DNA of 64,000 bases from positions 127,278 to 191,277 of the forward strand of contig NZ_JAKNTA010000006.1 of the NCBI RefSeq assembly GCF_022288725.1, written 5' to 3'. Positions 34,745 through 43,501 of this stretch are shown here, in pieces. The stretch's first letter is position 1. Each line of letters starts with the position of its first letter. The stretch is from Kitasatospora sp. A2-31 (GTDB taxonomy: Bacteria > Actinomycetota > Actinomycetes > Streptomycetales > Streptomycetaceae). The position numbers and the translations under genes are program-made. A model generated the notes under the pieces. That model made no database searches. It was not told where the DNA came from and saw only the letters and a list, made by a program, of their open reading frames with translations.

Positions 34745-36145
34745 TCAGCGGGCCGCGGGGGCCTGCTGACGGTCGTGTGCGGTGCCCGGGCGTCCGCCGT
34801 TCCGCGGCCCCGGCACGGGGACCAGCGGAGCGCCGGCCGCCCGGCGGCGCGCCCTCGTCCGCGTCGCGGCCGCCAGCAGGAAGCCGATCCCGACCAGGGG
34901 GTAGACCGCGGCCGGGGCCTGGCTGACCGGCGGCAGGTGCAGATCGAGGTCCCCGTGGTGCGGCACGACCCACATCGCGAACGAGAAGAAGGCGACCAGC
35001 GTGGCCCCGAAGGCGGCCCGCCAGCGCACCTTGCGCACGGCGGCCGGGCGGCCGTGCTCGATCGCGGCCTCGCAGGCGAGCAGGGCGAGCACCGGCACGC
35101 ACCAGACCCAGTGGTGGGTCCAGCTGATCGGCGAGATCAGCACCGCGGTGACGGCGGCGCAGCAGACGCCCCACGCCTCCGCGCGCGGCAGCCAGCGCGA
35201 GCTAGCGGACGCCCAGGCGGCGATCGCGAGCCCCGCCAGCGCGACCAGTCCCGAGCCCACGGTGGCCAGGGTGCCGGGGTCGGCGGTGTGCAGCAGGCGG
35301 GCGAAGGCGCCGCGGACCGACTGGTTGTCGACGATCTCGGTCTTGCCGACCCGGGACGAGTCGTAGAGGTACTTGGTCCAGAAGCCCCAGGTGGCGTCCG
35401 GCAGGACGAGCGCGCCGAGCAGGAAGGTACCGAGGAAGGTGAAGCCGGCGACGAAGGCGGCCCGGATCCGGCCGGTGAGCAGCAGGTAGACGGCGAAGAG
35501 CCCGGGGGTCAGCTTGATCCCGGCGGCGATGCCGATCGCGACGCCCTTGCTGCGGCGGGAGTCCGGGCGGGTGAGGTCCCAGAGGATCAGGCAGGCGAGC
35601 GCGAGGTTGATCTGGCCGTAGCGCAGCGTGGTGAAGACGGGTTCGAGCCAGACGCCGCCGCCGGTCACCAGGATCACGCCCAGCGGGCGCAGCTCGCGGC
35701 GCGGCCAGCCGACCAGCTTGAACGACAGGTGGGTCAGCAGCGCGAGCAGTCCGAGGTTGCCGAGCGTGATCGCGACCCGGAGGAAGGGGATCGGGAACCA
35801 GGTCGTCGGCACGAACAGCATCGCGGCGAACGGGGGGTAGGTGGCGGGCAGGTTCCACTCGGTGACCCGGAGCCCGTAGAGGTCTCCGCCGTCGGCCACC
35901 GCGGCGCCCTCGGCCCGGTAGACGACCATGTCCACCATCGAGGTGTGGACGAAGTGGCGGACCACCGCGTAGACCACGAGGGACAGCAGCGCCACGGCCG
36001 AGACGGCCAGCAGCGGACGGCGCGGGGCCTCCCGCAGGGCCCGGACGGGTGCGCCGAGGGCGTCCTTGACGCGGTCCGGCAGAGGGGCGGGCGCCGGATG
36101 TGGTGCGGTCAGCACCGGGCTGCGCTCGTCTTGCACCGCTGTCAC
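34745..36145 (-). CDS. GT87-family polyprenyl-phosphate-mannose-dependent mannosyltransferase
   Basis: A 466-residue integral membrane glycosyltransferase (GT-C fold) with roughly ten TM segments. The first extracytoplasmic loop VDMVVYRAEGAAVADGGDLYGLRV, with the acidic residue after the first TM, and LPATYPPFAAMLFVPTTWF match the DUF2029/GT87 pattern of alpha-1,2-mannosyltransferases that use polyprenyl-phosphomannose to elongate lipomannan or related glycans. Start GTG 36145 with GGAG seven bases before. It appears to be monocistronic, with a strong hairpin upstream. Confidence 0.9.
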   Translation of the reverse strand: MTAVQDERSPVLTAPHPAPAPLPDRVKDALGAPVRALREAPRRPLLAVSAVALLSLVVYAVVRHFVHTSMVDMVVYRAEGAAVADGGDLYGLRVTEWNLPATYPPFAAMLFVPTTWFPIPFLRVAITLGNLGLLALLTHLSFKLVGWPRRELRPLGVILVTGGGVWLEPVFTTLRYGQINLALACLILWDLTRPDSRRSKGVAIGIAAGIKLTPGLFAVYLLLTGRIRAAFVAGFTFLGTFLLGALVLPDATWGFWTKYLYDSSRVGKTEIVDNQSVRGAFARLLHTADPGTLATVGSGLVALAGLAIAAWASASSRWLPRAEAWGVCCAAVTAVLISPISWTHHWVWCVPVLALLACEAAIEHGRPAAVRKVRWRAAFGATLVAFFSFAMWVVPHHGDLDLHLPPVSQAPAAVYPLVGIGFLLAAATRTRARRRAAGAPLVPVPGPRNGGRPGTAHDRQQAPAAR

Positions 36146-36263
36146 TGTTCGCTCCGTCCACCGTTCGGCCAACCAGCGACGATACCGGATGACCGGCGGG
36201 CCGACCCGGCGAGGAAGGTGACGGAGAGTGACCGAGCGGGCGCCAGGAACGGAGGGTGAGCCT

Positions 36264-36306
36264 CCGGCCGGCCGTGCTCCGTTGCGGGCGGAGCACGGCC
36301 GGCCGG
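36264..36306. terminator. perfect 18-bp hairpin
   Basis: CCGGCCGGCCGTGCTCCG is followed after a 7-nt loop by its exact complement. It lies 42 bp after the chitinase stop (minus strand) and upstream of the GT87 gene, so it most likely ends chitinase transcription. Confidence 0.85.
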
Positions 36307-36347
36307 GTGTCCCGGGGAGGGTTCGGCGGCAGGCCGCCGGTGCGGCC

Positions 36348-37958
36348 TCAGCCGGTGTAGGCGCCGAGGGCCCGGGTGAAGTCCAGCGGCTGCTGGACGA
36401 TGCTGCTGCAGGTGGCGTCGGCGAAGGCCTTGGCGCCGCCCTCGCAGGCCTTGTCCCGGGTCCCGGACCACATCGCCAGCCAGGCCAGGTGCTTGGTCTT
36501 GGCGAACTCGGCGAGCTGCTTCGCATCGGCGACCGTGAAGACCTCGGTGGCCACGTCGTTGACGCCGATCATCGGGGTGACCGCGACCTTGCGCCAGGCG
36601 GCGGCGTCGTCGACCCCGAGCACGCTCTTGACCTGGGCCTGGGTGGCGGTGGCCGCCGCGATGGCGTACTTGCCCATCTGGCCCTGCGGGTTCGGGGCGA
36701 CGCCGTCGCCGAAGTCCATCGCCATGATGTTGACCGCCCCGATCGCGACACCGTTCCGCTTGGCGTCGGCGACCAGGTTCACGCCTTCCTGGGTCAGACC
36801 GGAGGGCAACGCGGGGAGGGTGAAGGAGACGTCCAGGGCCTTGCCCTTGGCCGCCGCGTTCCGCTGCAGGTCGGCGACGGCCTGGGCGCGCCGGGTGTTG
36901 GCCGCGGTGTCGGCGATCGCGCCGCCCTCGACGTCGAAGTCGACCTTGGTGAGGCCGAAGGCGTCGACGGTCTTCTGGTAGACGGCGGTGAGGTCGGCCG
37001 TGGAGGTGCAGGCGAGGGCCAGCTCGCTGCCGTTGGCGCCGCCGAACGAGACCCGGACGTCGCCGCCGATCGCCCGCAGCGCGCCGATCTGCGCGGCCAC
37101 GGCGTCGGCGGAGAGGTCACTGACACCGCCCCACTTGGGGGTGCAGCCGCCGCCGGAGACCACGAAGGCGAGGTTGAACTGCTTCACACCGGTGGCCTTG
37201 GCCGTGGCGACCAGGTCGAACGGCGGGTAGAGCGAGGTGTCCACGTAGGGGGCGAAGCCGGCGCCGCCCACCGGGGCGGGGGTGGCGGTCGCGGTGGCGG
37301 TGGGCGTCGCGGTGGCGGTCGGCGTCGGCGCCGGGGTGGTGGGCCGGACGGTCGCGGTGGGGCTCGGCGAGGCGGTGGGGGGCTTCGCGGTGGCGGTGGC
37401 CGTGGGCGTCGCGGTCGGCTTGGAGGTGGGAGTGGCGGTGCCGGTCGTGGTCGGCGAGGCGGTGGGGGTGCCGGTCGGCCGCCCGGAGGGGGTGGGCGGG
37501 GTGCCGTCGCCGGCCTTGCAGGACACGTTGTTGATCAGGCAGTTGCCCGGCTCGGCCTGGGCGCCGCCGGAGCCCTGGGCGACGAAGCCGACCACGACGC
37601 TCTTGCCGGGCTCCAGGCGCTTGCTCCAGGACTCCGGCTTGACGGTGACGTGCCGGCCCTCGGCCGTGAAGGTGGCGTTCCAGAGCGAGTCGATCTTCGC
37701 CCCGGCCGGCAGGTCGAAGGAGAGCGTCCAGTCCTCGATCGCCCGGGCGTCCGGATTGGTGACCAGGTACTGGCCGGTGTAGCCGGAGTCCCAGGAGCTG
37801 GTGCGGCTGTAGACGGCGCCGAGGGAGGCGGCGCTGGCCGAGGAGGCGAGGACGACGACACCGCCGGCGACCAGCGCGGCGGCGACCGCCGAGGCGCCGA
37901 GGACGACGCCCTTGCGGCTGCGCCGGCGACGGGAACGGCGGTGGGGCTGAGTCGTCAT
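36348..37958 (-). CDS. secreted CBM2-GH18 chitinase
   Basis: A 536-residue modular enzyme: signal region with an Arg-rich N-terminus (residues 4-16) and ASA cleavage site near 44, a CBM2-type module (about 45-147 with Trp residues and flanking Cys140/Cys147), a Thr/Pro/Ala linker (150-230) and a GH18 barrel (about 235-530). Catalytic Glu344 lies in VDFDVEGG, and VRVSFGGANG is the SxGG strand. This resembles chitinases/endo-glycosidases of the family whose CBM binds chitin or cellulose. GGAGG lies eight bases before ATG. Unlike the first chitinase, no dre-like repeat is visible upstream. Confidence 0.92.
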   Translation of the reverse strand: MTTQPHRRSRRRRSRKGVVLGASAVAAALVAGGVVVLASSASAASLGAVYSRTSSWDSGYTGQYLVTNPDARAIEDWTLSFDLPAGAKIDSLWNATFTAEGRHVTVKPESWSKRLEPGKSVVVGFVAQGSGGAQAEPGNCLINNVSCKAGDGTPPTPSGRPTGTPTASPTTTGTATPTSKPTATPTATATAKPPTASPSPTATVRPTTPAPTPTATATPTATATATPAPVGGAGFAPYVDTSLYPPFDLVATAKATGVKQFNLAFVVSGGGCTPKWGGVSDLSADAVAAQIGALRAIGGDVRVSFGGANGSELALACTSTADLTAVYQKTVDAFGLTKVDFDVEGGAIADTAANTRRAQAVADLQRNAAAKGKALDVSFTLPALPSGLTQEGVNLVADAKRNGVAIGAVNIMAMDFGDGVAPNPQGQMGKYAIAAATATQAQVKSVLGVDDAAAWRKVAVTPMIGVNDVATEVFTVADAKQLAEFAKTKHLAWLAMWSGTRDKACEGGAKAFADATCSSIVQQPLDFTRALGAYTG

Positions 37959-38294
37959 GGGACGTACCTCCGTGGGGGGCTCCCCCGCCCGACGGGTGGC
38001 GGGAGGCGGCTGGCCGGACGGGGGCGCGGCCGCCGGGCGCGGGTCCGTGGACCCGTCGCGGGCGGTGCGACCCGGCTCGGTCGGGTGACCGGCGCGAACG
38101 ACGCTAGCGCCGCCGAAGAGCCGGAACGGGGCTGCTGAGCGAGGGGTGAAGGTCTCTTAGGGCCCGCTTAAGGAAGAGGGGGACGCCGCACCGGCGGGAA
38201 CCGCCGCGCCGCAGCACCGTCCCCGTTCGCCTCGGACCCGACCGCCCTGGGCTCAGGGGTTCGGCCGTTCAACGGCTCAGCGGTTCAACGGCTA
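37959..38294. other. intergenic region without a gene
   Basis: The region upstream of the chitinase and downstream of the histidine kinase (both minus strand). I see no gene. GGTTCAACGGCT is repeated at 38266-38292 and 38155-38170 has a CTTAGGGCCCGCTTAAG palindrome that could be an operator or terminator. Confidence 0.5.
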
Positions 38295-39740
38295 CTAGCG
38301 GTGGAAGAGCGCGTTGCGGTGACGCCGCCGGCTGCCCCGGGCGGGTGCGCCGTCGGGCCGGATCTGCAGCCGCAGCCTCAGCTCGGCGCCGCCGAGCACC
38401 GCCGAACGACCGAGTGCGAGGTCGCCGCCGGTGGACTCGGCGAGCTTGCGGACGATGTCCAGGCCGAGCCCGGTCGAGCCGTCGCCGCCGTGGCCCTGGC
38501 CCCGCTGCAGGGCGGACTCGGGATCGGTGAAACCGGGGCCGGCGTCGCCGACCAGGACGATGACCGAGCTCTCGGTGGCCAGCACGTCCACCGAGAAGGC
38601 GGTGCCGAGGGCGGTGTGCCGGAAGACGTTGCCGAGCACGGCGTCGACGGCGGCGGCCAGGTCGCCGCGCTGGACCGGCACCTGGGCCGGCCGGTCGGCG
38701 CCGGCCAGCTGCCAGCGGCGGCCCTCGTCCTCGGCGAGCGCGGACCAGAAGCCGACCCGTTCCCGGATCACCTCGGCGGCATCGCAGCCGACGGTGACGG
38801 CGGGTGCGTCCTCGGGCGCCCGGCGGGCCGAGCGGATGATCTGGTCGACCTCGCGCTCCAGTTGGGAGACGGCGTGCCGGGTGGCGTCGGCGGCGTCACC
38901 CTCGCCGAGCGAGGCCGCGTTGAGCCGCAGCACGGTGAGCGGGGTGCGCAGACGGTGCGACAGATCGGCCGCCAACTCGCGCTCTGCGGCCAACAGTTGG
39001 ACGACTCGGTCGGCCATCGTGTTGAACGCGTGGCCGGCCTCGCGCAGTTCCTCGGGGCTGCCCGCACCCGTCCGGCCGTCCACCGGCACCCGAACGGTGA
39101 GGTTGCCGGCGCCCAGCGAGCGGGCGGCTGCGGCCAGCCGACGGGCGGAGGCGACGATCCGCGCGCCCATCCGGTCGGCGACCAGCACCGAAATGGCGAC
39201 CAGGGCGAGGGCGACGGCCGAGAGCACCAGCCAGGCGGTGGCGACCCCCCGGGTGAGGTCGTCGTCGGCCACGTACACCTCGACCACGGCGGTGCGGCCG
39301 GTGTCGACGGCGACCGGCTGGAGCAGCGCGAAACCGCCGGGGACCTCGACGGTGAACGAGCGGCCCTGGCCGCCGGCGGTGGAGACGTCGGCGGACGCGG
39401 CGTGGGCCTCGCCGATGGTCGCGCCGCCGTCCGGTCCGACCATGGTTCCCCCCGGGACGGCCACCGCGGGGGCCGGTCCGGGCAGGTGGACGGCCATCCG
39501 CCGCTGGGCACCCGCGTCGGTGCTGGCCACCGCACGGGAGATGGCGTCCTGGTCGGTGGTGATGGCGAGGGCCGGGCCGAGCGCCGCCGCCTGCCGTTCG
39601 GCCGCCGTGAACGACCGGTCCCGGGCGGTCTGCTGGACCATCAGCCCGAGCGGGATGAGGAAGGCCAGCGCGACCATGGTGGTCCCGGCCACGGCGGCCT
39701 TGATCAGGGCCCAGCGCAGCGAGTGCCCGAACCGCCTCAT
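38295..39740 (-). CDS. sensor histidine kinase
   Basis: A 481-residue membrane kinase: TM1 (about 13-33), an extracytoplasmic sensor of about 130 residues, TM2 (about 170-190), HAMP (RMGARIVASARRLAAAARSLGAGNLTVRVP), HisKA with phosphorylated His262 (ADLSHRLRTPLTVL), and an HATPase_c domain with N-box NVFRH, G1 DAGPGF and G2 GGDGSTGLGLDIV. ATG overlaps the response-regulator stop by 4 bp, so both are co-translated. The signal is unknown. Confidence 0.93.
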   Translation of the reverse strand: MRRFGHSLRWALIKAAVAGTTMVALAFLIPLGLMVQQTARDRSFTAAERQAAALGPALAITTDQDAISRAVASTDAGAQRRMAVHLPGPAPAVAVPGGTMVGPDGGATIGEAHAASADVSTAGGQGRSFTVEVPGGFALLQPVAVDTGRTAVVEVYVADDDLTRGVATAWLVLSAVALALVAISVLVADRMGARIVASARRLAAAARSLGAGNLTVRVPVDGRTGAGSPEELREAGHAFNTMADRVVQLLAAERELAADLSHRLRTPLTVLRLNAASLGEGDAADATRHAVSQLEREVDQIIRSARRAPEDAPAVTVGCDAAEVIRERVGFWSALAEDEGRRWQLAGADRPAQVPVQRGDLAAAVDAVLGNVFRHTALGTAFSVDVLATESSVIVLVGDAGPGFTDPESALQRGQGHGGDGSTGLGLDIVRKLAESTGGDLALGRSAVLGGAELRLRLQIRPDGAPARGSRRRHRNALFHR

Positions 39741-40507
39741 GTCCGGCGCTCCGCGGGGTCCGGCCCCGGCCCGGTCGCCTCCGCTCCGGTCGCCCCCGGC
39801 CCGCCCGCCCCCGGCCCTGCCGGGTGGCCGGCCGCCTCCAGCCGGACCCCGACACCGCGCACGGTGTGCAGGTAGCGGGGGTTGGAGGCGGTCTCGCCGA
39901 GCTTGCGGCGCAGCCAGGAGAGGTGGACGTCGATGGTCTGGTCGCCGCCGTAGGTCTGACGCCACACCTCGGCCAGGATCTCCTTGCGCGGCACCACCAC
40001 ACCCGGCCGGGCGGCGAGGAAGGCCAGCAGGTCGAACTCACGCCGGGTCAGGTCGAGCGGTCGGCCGTCCAGGACGGCCTCGCGGCGCTGGAGGTCGATG
40101 GCGAGCCCGCCGACCCGGAGCACCTGGGCCACCGGGGCGGCGCCGCCGCCGAGCCGGCGCAGCACGGCGGCCATCCGGGCGCTCAGGTGCTCCCCGGAGA
40201 AGGGCTTCACCAGGTAGTCGTCGGCACCGTCGTTGAGCAGCCGGACGATCTCGGCCTCGTCGTCTCGGGCGGTGGAGATGATCACCGGCACGTTGGTGAG
40301 GCCGCGGATCATCTTCAGCGCCTCGCTGCCGTCCAGGTCGGGCAGCCCGAGGTCGAGGATCACCAGGTCGCAGCCGACCTGGGCGACCTCGCGCAGTGCC
40401 TCAAGTGCCGTGCCCACACTGCGGACCGCGTGACCGGTGTCGGCCAGGTGCCGGATGAGGGCGGATCGTACGAAGGGGTCGTCCTCGACCACGAGCACTG
40501 TTGCCAT
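39737..40507 (-). CDS. OmpR-family response regulator
   Basis: A 256-residue regulator: receiver domain with acidic pocket EDD (8-10), phospho-acceptor Asp52 (LDLGLPDLDG) and conserved Lys in LVKPFSG; then a winged-helix Trans_reg_C domain (LDLTRREFDLLAFLAARPGVVVPRKEIL ... YGGDQTIDVHLSWLRRKLGE). A 30-residue Gly/Ala/Pro-rich tail follows. It is the first gene of the pair with the histidine kinase. The divergent spacer to the gene at 40686 contains a dre-like sequence (TGGTCTGTACCT, 40538-40549, 9 of 12 to DasR core). Confidence 0.94.
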   Translation of the reverse strand: MATVLVVEDDPFVRSALIRHLADTGHAVRSVGTALEALREVAQVGCDLVILDLGLPDLDGSEALKMIRGLTNVPVIISTARDDEAEIVRLLNDGADDYLVKPFSGEHLSARMAAVLRRLGGGAAPVAQVLRVGGLAIDLQRREAVLDGRPLDLTRREFDLLAFLAARPGVVVPRKEILAEVWRQTYGGDQTIDVHLSWLRRKLGETASNPRYLHTVRGVGVRLEAAGHPAGPGAGGPGATGAEATGPGPDPAERRT

Positions 40508-40685
40508 GGGCCTGCACGGTACGCCATCGGCGCGCGGTGGTCTGTACCTCGGGGGTCGGTCCGGGGCGGGCCGCCCGCCCGACCCGTCCGGTTCGCTGCG
40601 GCCCCGGCCGGTTTGTGCAAGTTCCCTGCAGAACCGCAGGGGTACCCACCTGCAACGGGCCGGAGTACGGCAGGATGTGCGGACG

Positions 40686-41267
40686 ATGCGGAACGGACTG
40701 GTACAGCTCGGCGCCTGGGCGGCGGCCACCGGGGCGGCGGTGGCGCTGTCCTGGTTCGGCGTGCACACGGTGCTGACCGGTGCGGCGTTCGAGCGGCCGA
40801 GCGCGCTGCCGCTGCCCTCGGCGTCCGGTGGCACGCGGACCGCGCCGGACGAGGGCGGTCCCGGCACGCCGGCCCCGGCGCCCGCCCAATCCCGGACGCA
40901 GACCCAGGCCGGGCCGCCGTCGGCCCCGCCCGCCCCGCCGTCCGTCACCGCCACCGCCACCGCCTCGGCCACGTCTGCGCGCGCCGCGGCGCCGTCGGGT
41001 GCGCAGCCGTCCTCGCGCCGCCCGGCCCCGGCCGCCACCACGACGTCCTCGGTCCACAGCTACCCGGTCCAGGGCGGCCGCGTCGCGCTCGACCTCCGGC
41101 CCGACGGCGCCTCGCTGGTGTCCGCGGTGCCGGATCCGGGCTGGCAGATGCAGATCTGGAACGAGCCGCAATGGCTCCGGGTGGACTTCACCAAGGACGG
41201 CCAGGCCAACTCGGTCTTCGCCACCTGGAACGGTCACCCGCCCACGGTGGAGACGGTGGTCCGCTGA
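40686..41267 (+). CDS. membrane-anchored or secreted protein with conserved C-terminal domain
   Basis: A 193-residue protein: an N-terminal hydrophobic segment (residues 8-26, LGAWAAATGAAVALSWFGV), a 90-residue Ala/Pro/Ser/Thr linker, and a C-terminal domain of about 70 residues (HSYPVQGGRVALDLRPDGASLVSAVPDPGWQMQIWNEPQWLRVDFTKDGQANSVFATWNGHPPTV) that looks conserved and beta-rich. It is divergent from the two-component genes, so it is a candidate target or signal partner of that system; this is inference. No named family recognised. Confidence 0.75.
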   Translation: MRNGLVQLGAWAAATGAAVALSWFGVHTVLTGAAFERPSALPLPSASGGTRTAPDEGGPGTPAPAPAQSRTQTQAGPPSAPPAPPSVTATATASATSARAAAPSGAQPSSRRPAPAATTTSSVHSYPVQGGRVALDLRPDGASLVSAVPDPGWQMQIWNEPQWLRVDFTKDGQANSVFATWNGHPPTVETVVR

Positions 41268-41316
41268 CCTGCCGGCGTCCCGCGCGGACGGTGGCGGGCA
41301 CCGGTGCGCACCGCCC

Positions 41317-41844
41317 TCACCATCGTTCGAAGGGCACGAACCCGGGCAGATAGGGGCCGCGGTAGCGGGACCGGTCGACCAGGGTGTGCCGGGTGCCGCC
41401 GGGCACCGCGATCGCGGCGAGCACGACCGTCCCGTAACGGTCCTCGGTCTCGTAGGGCTCGGCGAGCGCGCGGGCACCGCGGTCCACGGCGTAGTCGAAG
41501 GCGTAGTGGACGTCCGGCACGGTGACCGCGAGGTCCAGCACGCCGTCGCCGTGCCGGGCGAGGTGCCGGGCGAGCTCCCGGCCGCGCGACCCGATCACCT
41601 GGACCAACGAGGTGATGACGAAGCGGGTGCCCGGCGCGTCCAGCACGTACGAGACGGTCTCCGGCTCGCCGGTCTCGGGTCCGGCGTAGGCGGTACAGCG
41701 CAGGCCGAGCGCCCCCGCGTAGCGGCGCGCCGCCCGCTCGGCGTCGCCGACCGCGAAGACCACCGCGTCGGCGCGCCCCATCGGCAGGAGGTCGGGCTCC
41801 CGGCCCGCGGTGCTCAGCACGGGTTCGGCGGCGGTGTCGGTCAT
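41317..41844 (-). CDS. N-terminal half of 4-hydroxyphenylpyruvate dioxygenase (truncated HPPD / VOC protein)
   Basis: A 175-residue protein aligning along its whole length with the N-terminal domain of streptomycete HPPD: GRADAVVFAVGDAERAARRYAGALGLRCTAY, ETVSYVLDAPGTRFVITS, HGDGVLDLAVTVPDV, EPYETEDRYGTVVLAAIAVPGGTRHTLVDRSRYRGPYLPGF. It stops just where the catalytic C-terminal domain should begin. The three iron ligands (two His, one Glu) are in that missing half, so HPPD activity is not expected. The next gene's convergent stop lies only 49 bp away, leaving no room for the rest. The Lrp gene next door is the usual hpd partner. It is either a gene remnant or a re-purposed VOC domain. Confidence 0.8.
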   Translation of the reverse strand: MTDTAAEPVLSTAGREPDLLPMGRADAVVFAVGDAERAARRYAGALGLRCTAYAGPETGEPETVSYVLDAPGTRFVITSLVQVIGSRGRELARHLARHGDGVLDLAVTVPDVHYAFDYAVDRGARALAEPYETEDRYGTVVLAAIAVPGGTRHTLVDRSRYRGPYLPGFVPFERW

Positions 41845-42043
41845 GACGGCCTCCCGGTAGGCGTACGGACCACGTGTGCCCCGGGCGCCGGTGCGGGGCC
41901 GGGCGCACAGGGGCGTGGCTGGAGGGTGGCGCCGAGCCGACCGCCGCGCAACTGTTCCGTTTCCTCCTGGTCAAGGTGTGCGCCGGGGCGGGAGAATCGG
42001 ACCCACCGCTGTACAGAATGCCCACCGGAGGACGGAGTCCGCG

Positions 42044-42589
42044 ATGCCCCCCGCCCACTCCCCGATCAGCCCCGACTCCCTTGAGGGGCAAGGGCCTTCC
42101 GCGCCCACGGGCGGCACCAACGACGCGATCGACGCGCTGGACGGCCGGCTGATCCGGCTGCTCGCCGAGGAGCCGCGGATCGGGGTGCTGGAGTGCTCGC
42201 GCCGGCTCCAGGTGGCCCGGGGCACGGTGCAGGCGCGGCTGGACCGGCTCCAGGCCAAGGGCGTGATCGGCGGCTTCGGGCCGGAGGTGGACCCGGCCGC
42301 GCTGGGCTACCCGGTGACGGCCTTCGCCACCCTGGAGATCTCCCAGGGTCAGGGGGCGGACGTGCGGGCGCACCTGGCGGCGGTACCGGAGGTGCTGGAA
42401 CTGCACACGATCACCGGGCGCGGGGACATGATGGTGCGGATCGTCGCCCGGTCCAACGCCGATCTGCAGCGGGTGATCGACCGCGTGGTGGGCTTCGACG
42501 GGATCGTCCGGTCCTCGACCGCGATCGCGCTGGAGAACCCGGTGCCCTACCGGATCCTGCCGCTGGTGGACCAGGCCGCCGCGGAGTAG
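42044..42589 (+). CDS. Lrp/AsnC-family regulator (HpdR-like)
   Basis: A 181-residue Lrp-type protein: N-terminal winged helix (DALDGRLIRLLAEEPRIGVLECSRRLQVARGTVQARLDRLQAKGVI) and C-terminal RAM ligand domain (LEISQGQGADVRAHLAAVPEVLELHTITGRGDMMVRIVARSNADL). It is divergent from the hpd-like gene, the same arrangement as the AsnC regulator and hpd of S. coelicolor, and probably governs tyrosine catabolism. GGAG lies six bases before ATG 42044. The 3' end is involved in a 33-bp duplication (separate entry). Confidence 0.9.
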   Translation: MPPAHSPISPDSLEGQGPSAPTGGTNDAIDALDGRLIRLLAEEPRIGVLECSRRLQVARGTVQARLDRLQAKGVIGGFGPEVDPAALGYPVTAFATLEISQGQGADVRAHLAAVPEVLELHTITGRGDMMVRIVARSNADLQRVIDRVVGFDGIVRSSTAIALENPVPYRILPLVDQAAAE

Positions 42590-42639
42590 CCGCGCCGGGC
42601 GGACGGAGCCTTCTCGGAGTAGCCGCGCCGGGCGGACGG
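42583..42639. repeat. 33-bp duplication across the Lrp stop codon
   Basis: A 24-bp sequence (GGAGTAGCCGCGCCGGGCGG plus four more bases) at 42583-42606 recurs exactly at 42616-42639. The copy includes the TAG stop and its downstream flank, so the gene product is unaffected. Confidence 0.85.
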
Positions 42640-42657
42640 GGCCCGCCCGGCCCCCGC

Positions 42658-43464
42658 TCAGCAGCCGGGGACGGCCCCGCCGCTGCGCAGCGCGTCCAGC
42701 GCGGAGACCGCCTCGCCCAGCGTGCCCACCGGCACCAGTCGCAGCCCGGCGGGCGTGTTCACCTTGGCGTCCGCGCACTCGTCCTTCGGCAGCAGGAACA
42801 CCGTCGCGCCGTCCCGGGCCGCCGCCTGGGTCTTCAGCGGCACGCCGCCCACCGCGCCGACCACGCCCTGGTCGTCGATGGTGCCGGTGCCCGCGACCTT
42901 CAGCCCCCCGGTGAGGTCGCCGCCCTTGCCGTCGCCGGCCAGCTTGTCGACGATGCCCAGCGCGAGCATCTGGCCGGCGCTCGGCCCGCCGATGTCGCCG
43001 AGGTCGACCTTCACCTTCACCTGGTCCGGCGAGAGGTGGAGGTAGGAGAGCGCGGCCGTGGTGGCGCTGTCCTGCGACTCGACCATCTGCTGGGCGGTCA
43101 CCTCCTCCGCCTTGGCCGGGTCGCCCTGCGGGTAGACGGTCTCGGTCGGCCGGATCGCCTCGTCCTGGTCGAACCAGGCCCGCAGCGAACGCCAGAAGGT
43201 GGTCTCCTCCCCCGGGTTGGTCGCCGAGATGGTGACCATCCGCAGCTCGCCCGAGGGGGTCCGCACCGGGGCACCGGTGATGGTGAGCACCGGCTTGCCC
43301 TGGTAGCTGCCGAGGGTGTCCGCGGTCACGCCCGGCCAGGTCAGCGTGTAGGGCAGCGGGACGAAGCCGGCCACGGCGAACAGCGCGGTGATCAGCGCCC
43401 CGCACAGCGCCAGCGCGCGGGTCCGGGGAGCGGTCAGGGCCGGGGGCAGCTTGGTGTCGGACAC
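42658..43464 (-). CDS. membrane-anchored Lon-like protease (YlbL family, short form)
   Basis: A 268-residue protein with an N-terminal TM (about 16-36) followed by the periplasm-facing LTWPGVTADTLGSYQG block and a Lon-type peptidase domain: catalytic Ser162 in DIGGPSAGQMLALG and Lys211 in PLKTQAA. YlbL proteins normally have a PDZ domain between TM and Lon domains; here only about 100 residues separate them, so any PDZ is shortened or degenerate. Start GTG 43464. It faces outward, presumably degrading damaged or signal proteins. It stands alone between Lrp and IclR genes. Confidence 0.87.
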   Translation of the reverse strand: MSDTKLPPALTAPRTRALALCGALITALFAVAGFVPLPYTLTWPGVTADTLGSYQGKPVLTITGAPVRTPSGELRMVTISATNPGEETTFWRSLRAWFDQDEAIRPTETVYPQGDPAKAEEVTAQQMVESQDSATTAALSYLHLSPDQVKVKVDLGDIGGPSAGQMLALGIVDKLAGDGKGGDLTGGLKVAGTGTIDDQGVVGAVGGVPLKTQAAARDGATVFLLPKDECADAKVNTPAGLRLVPVGTLGEAVSALDALRSGGAVPGC

Positions 43465-43501
43465 AGGGGAAATCCAAACACACCCGGGCCGGTGCCCGGC
43501 A

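Noticed and set aside
41234..43483. 749-residue minus-strand frame spanning the Lon-like and Lrp genes
   Set aside because: Low-complexity Arg/Gly translation that crosses several genes with good family matches in other frames.
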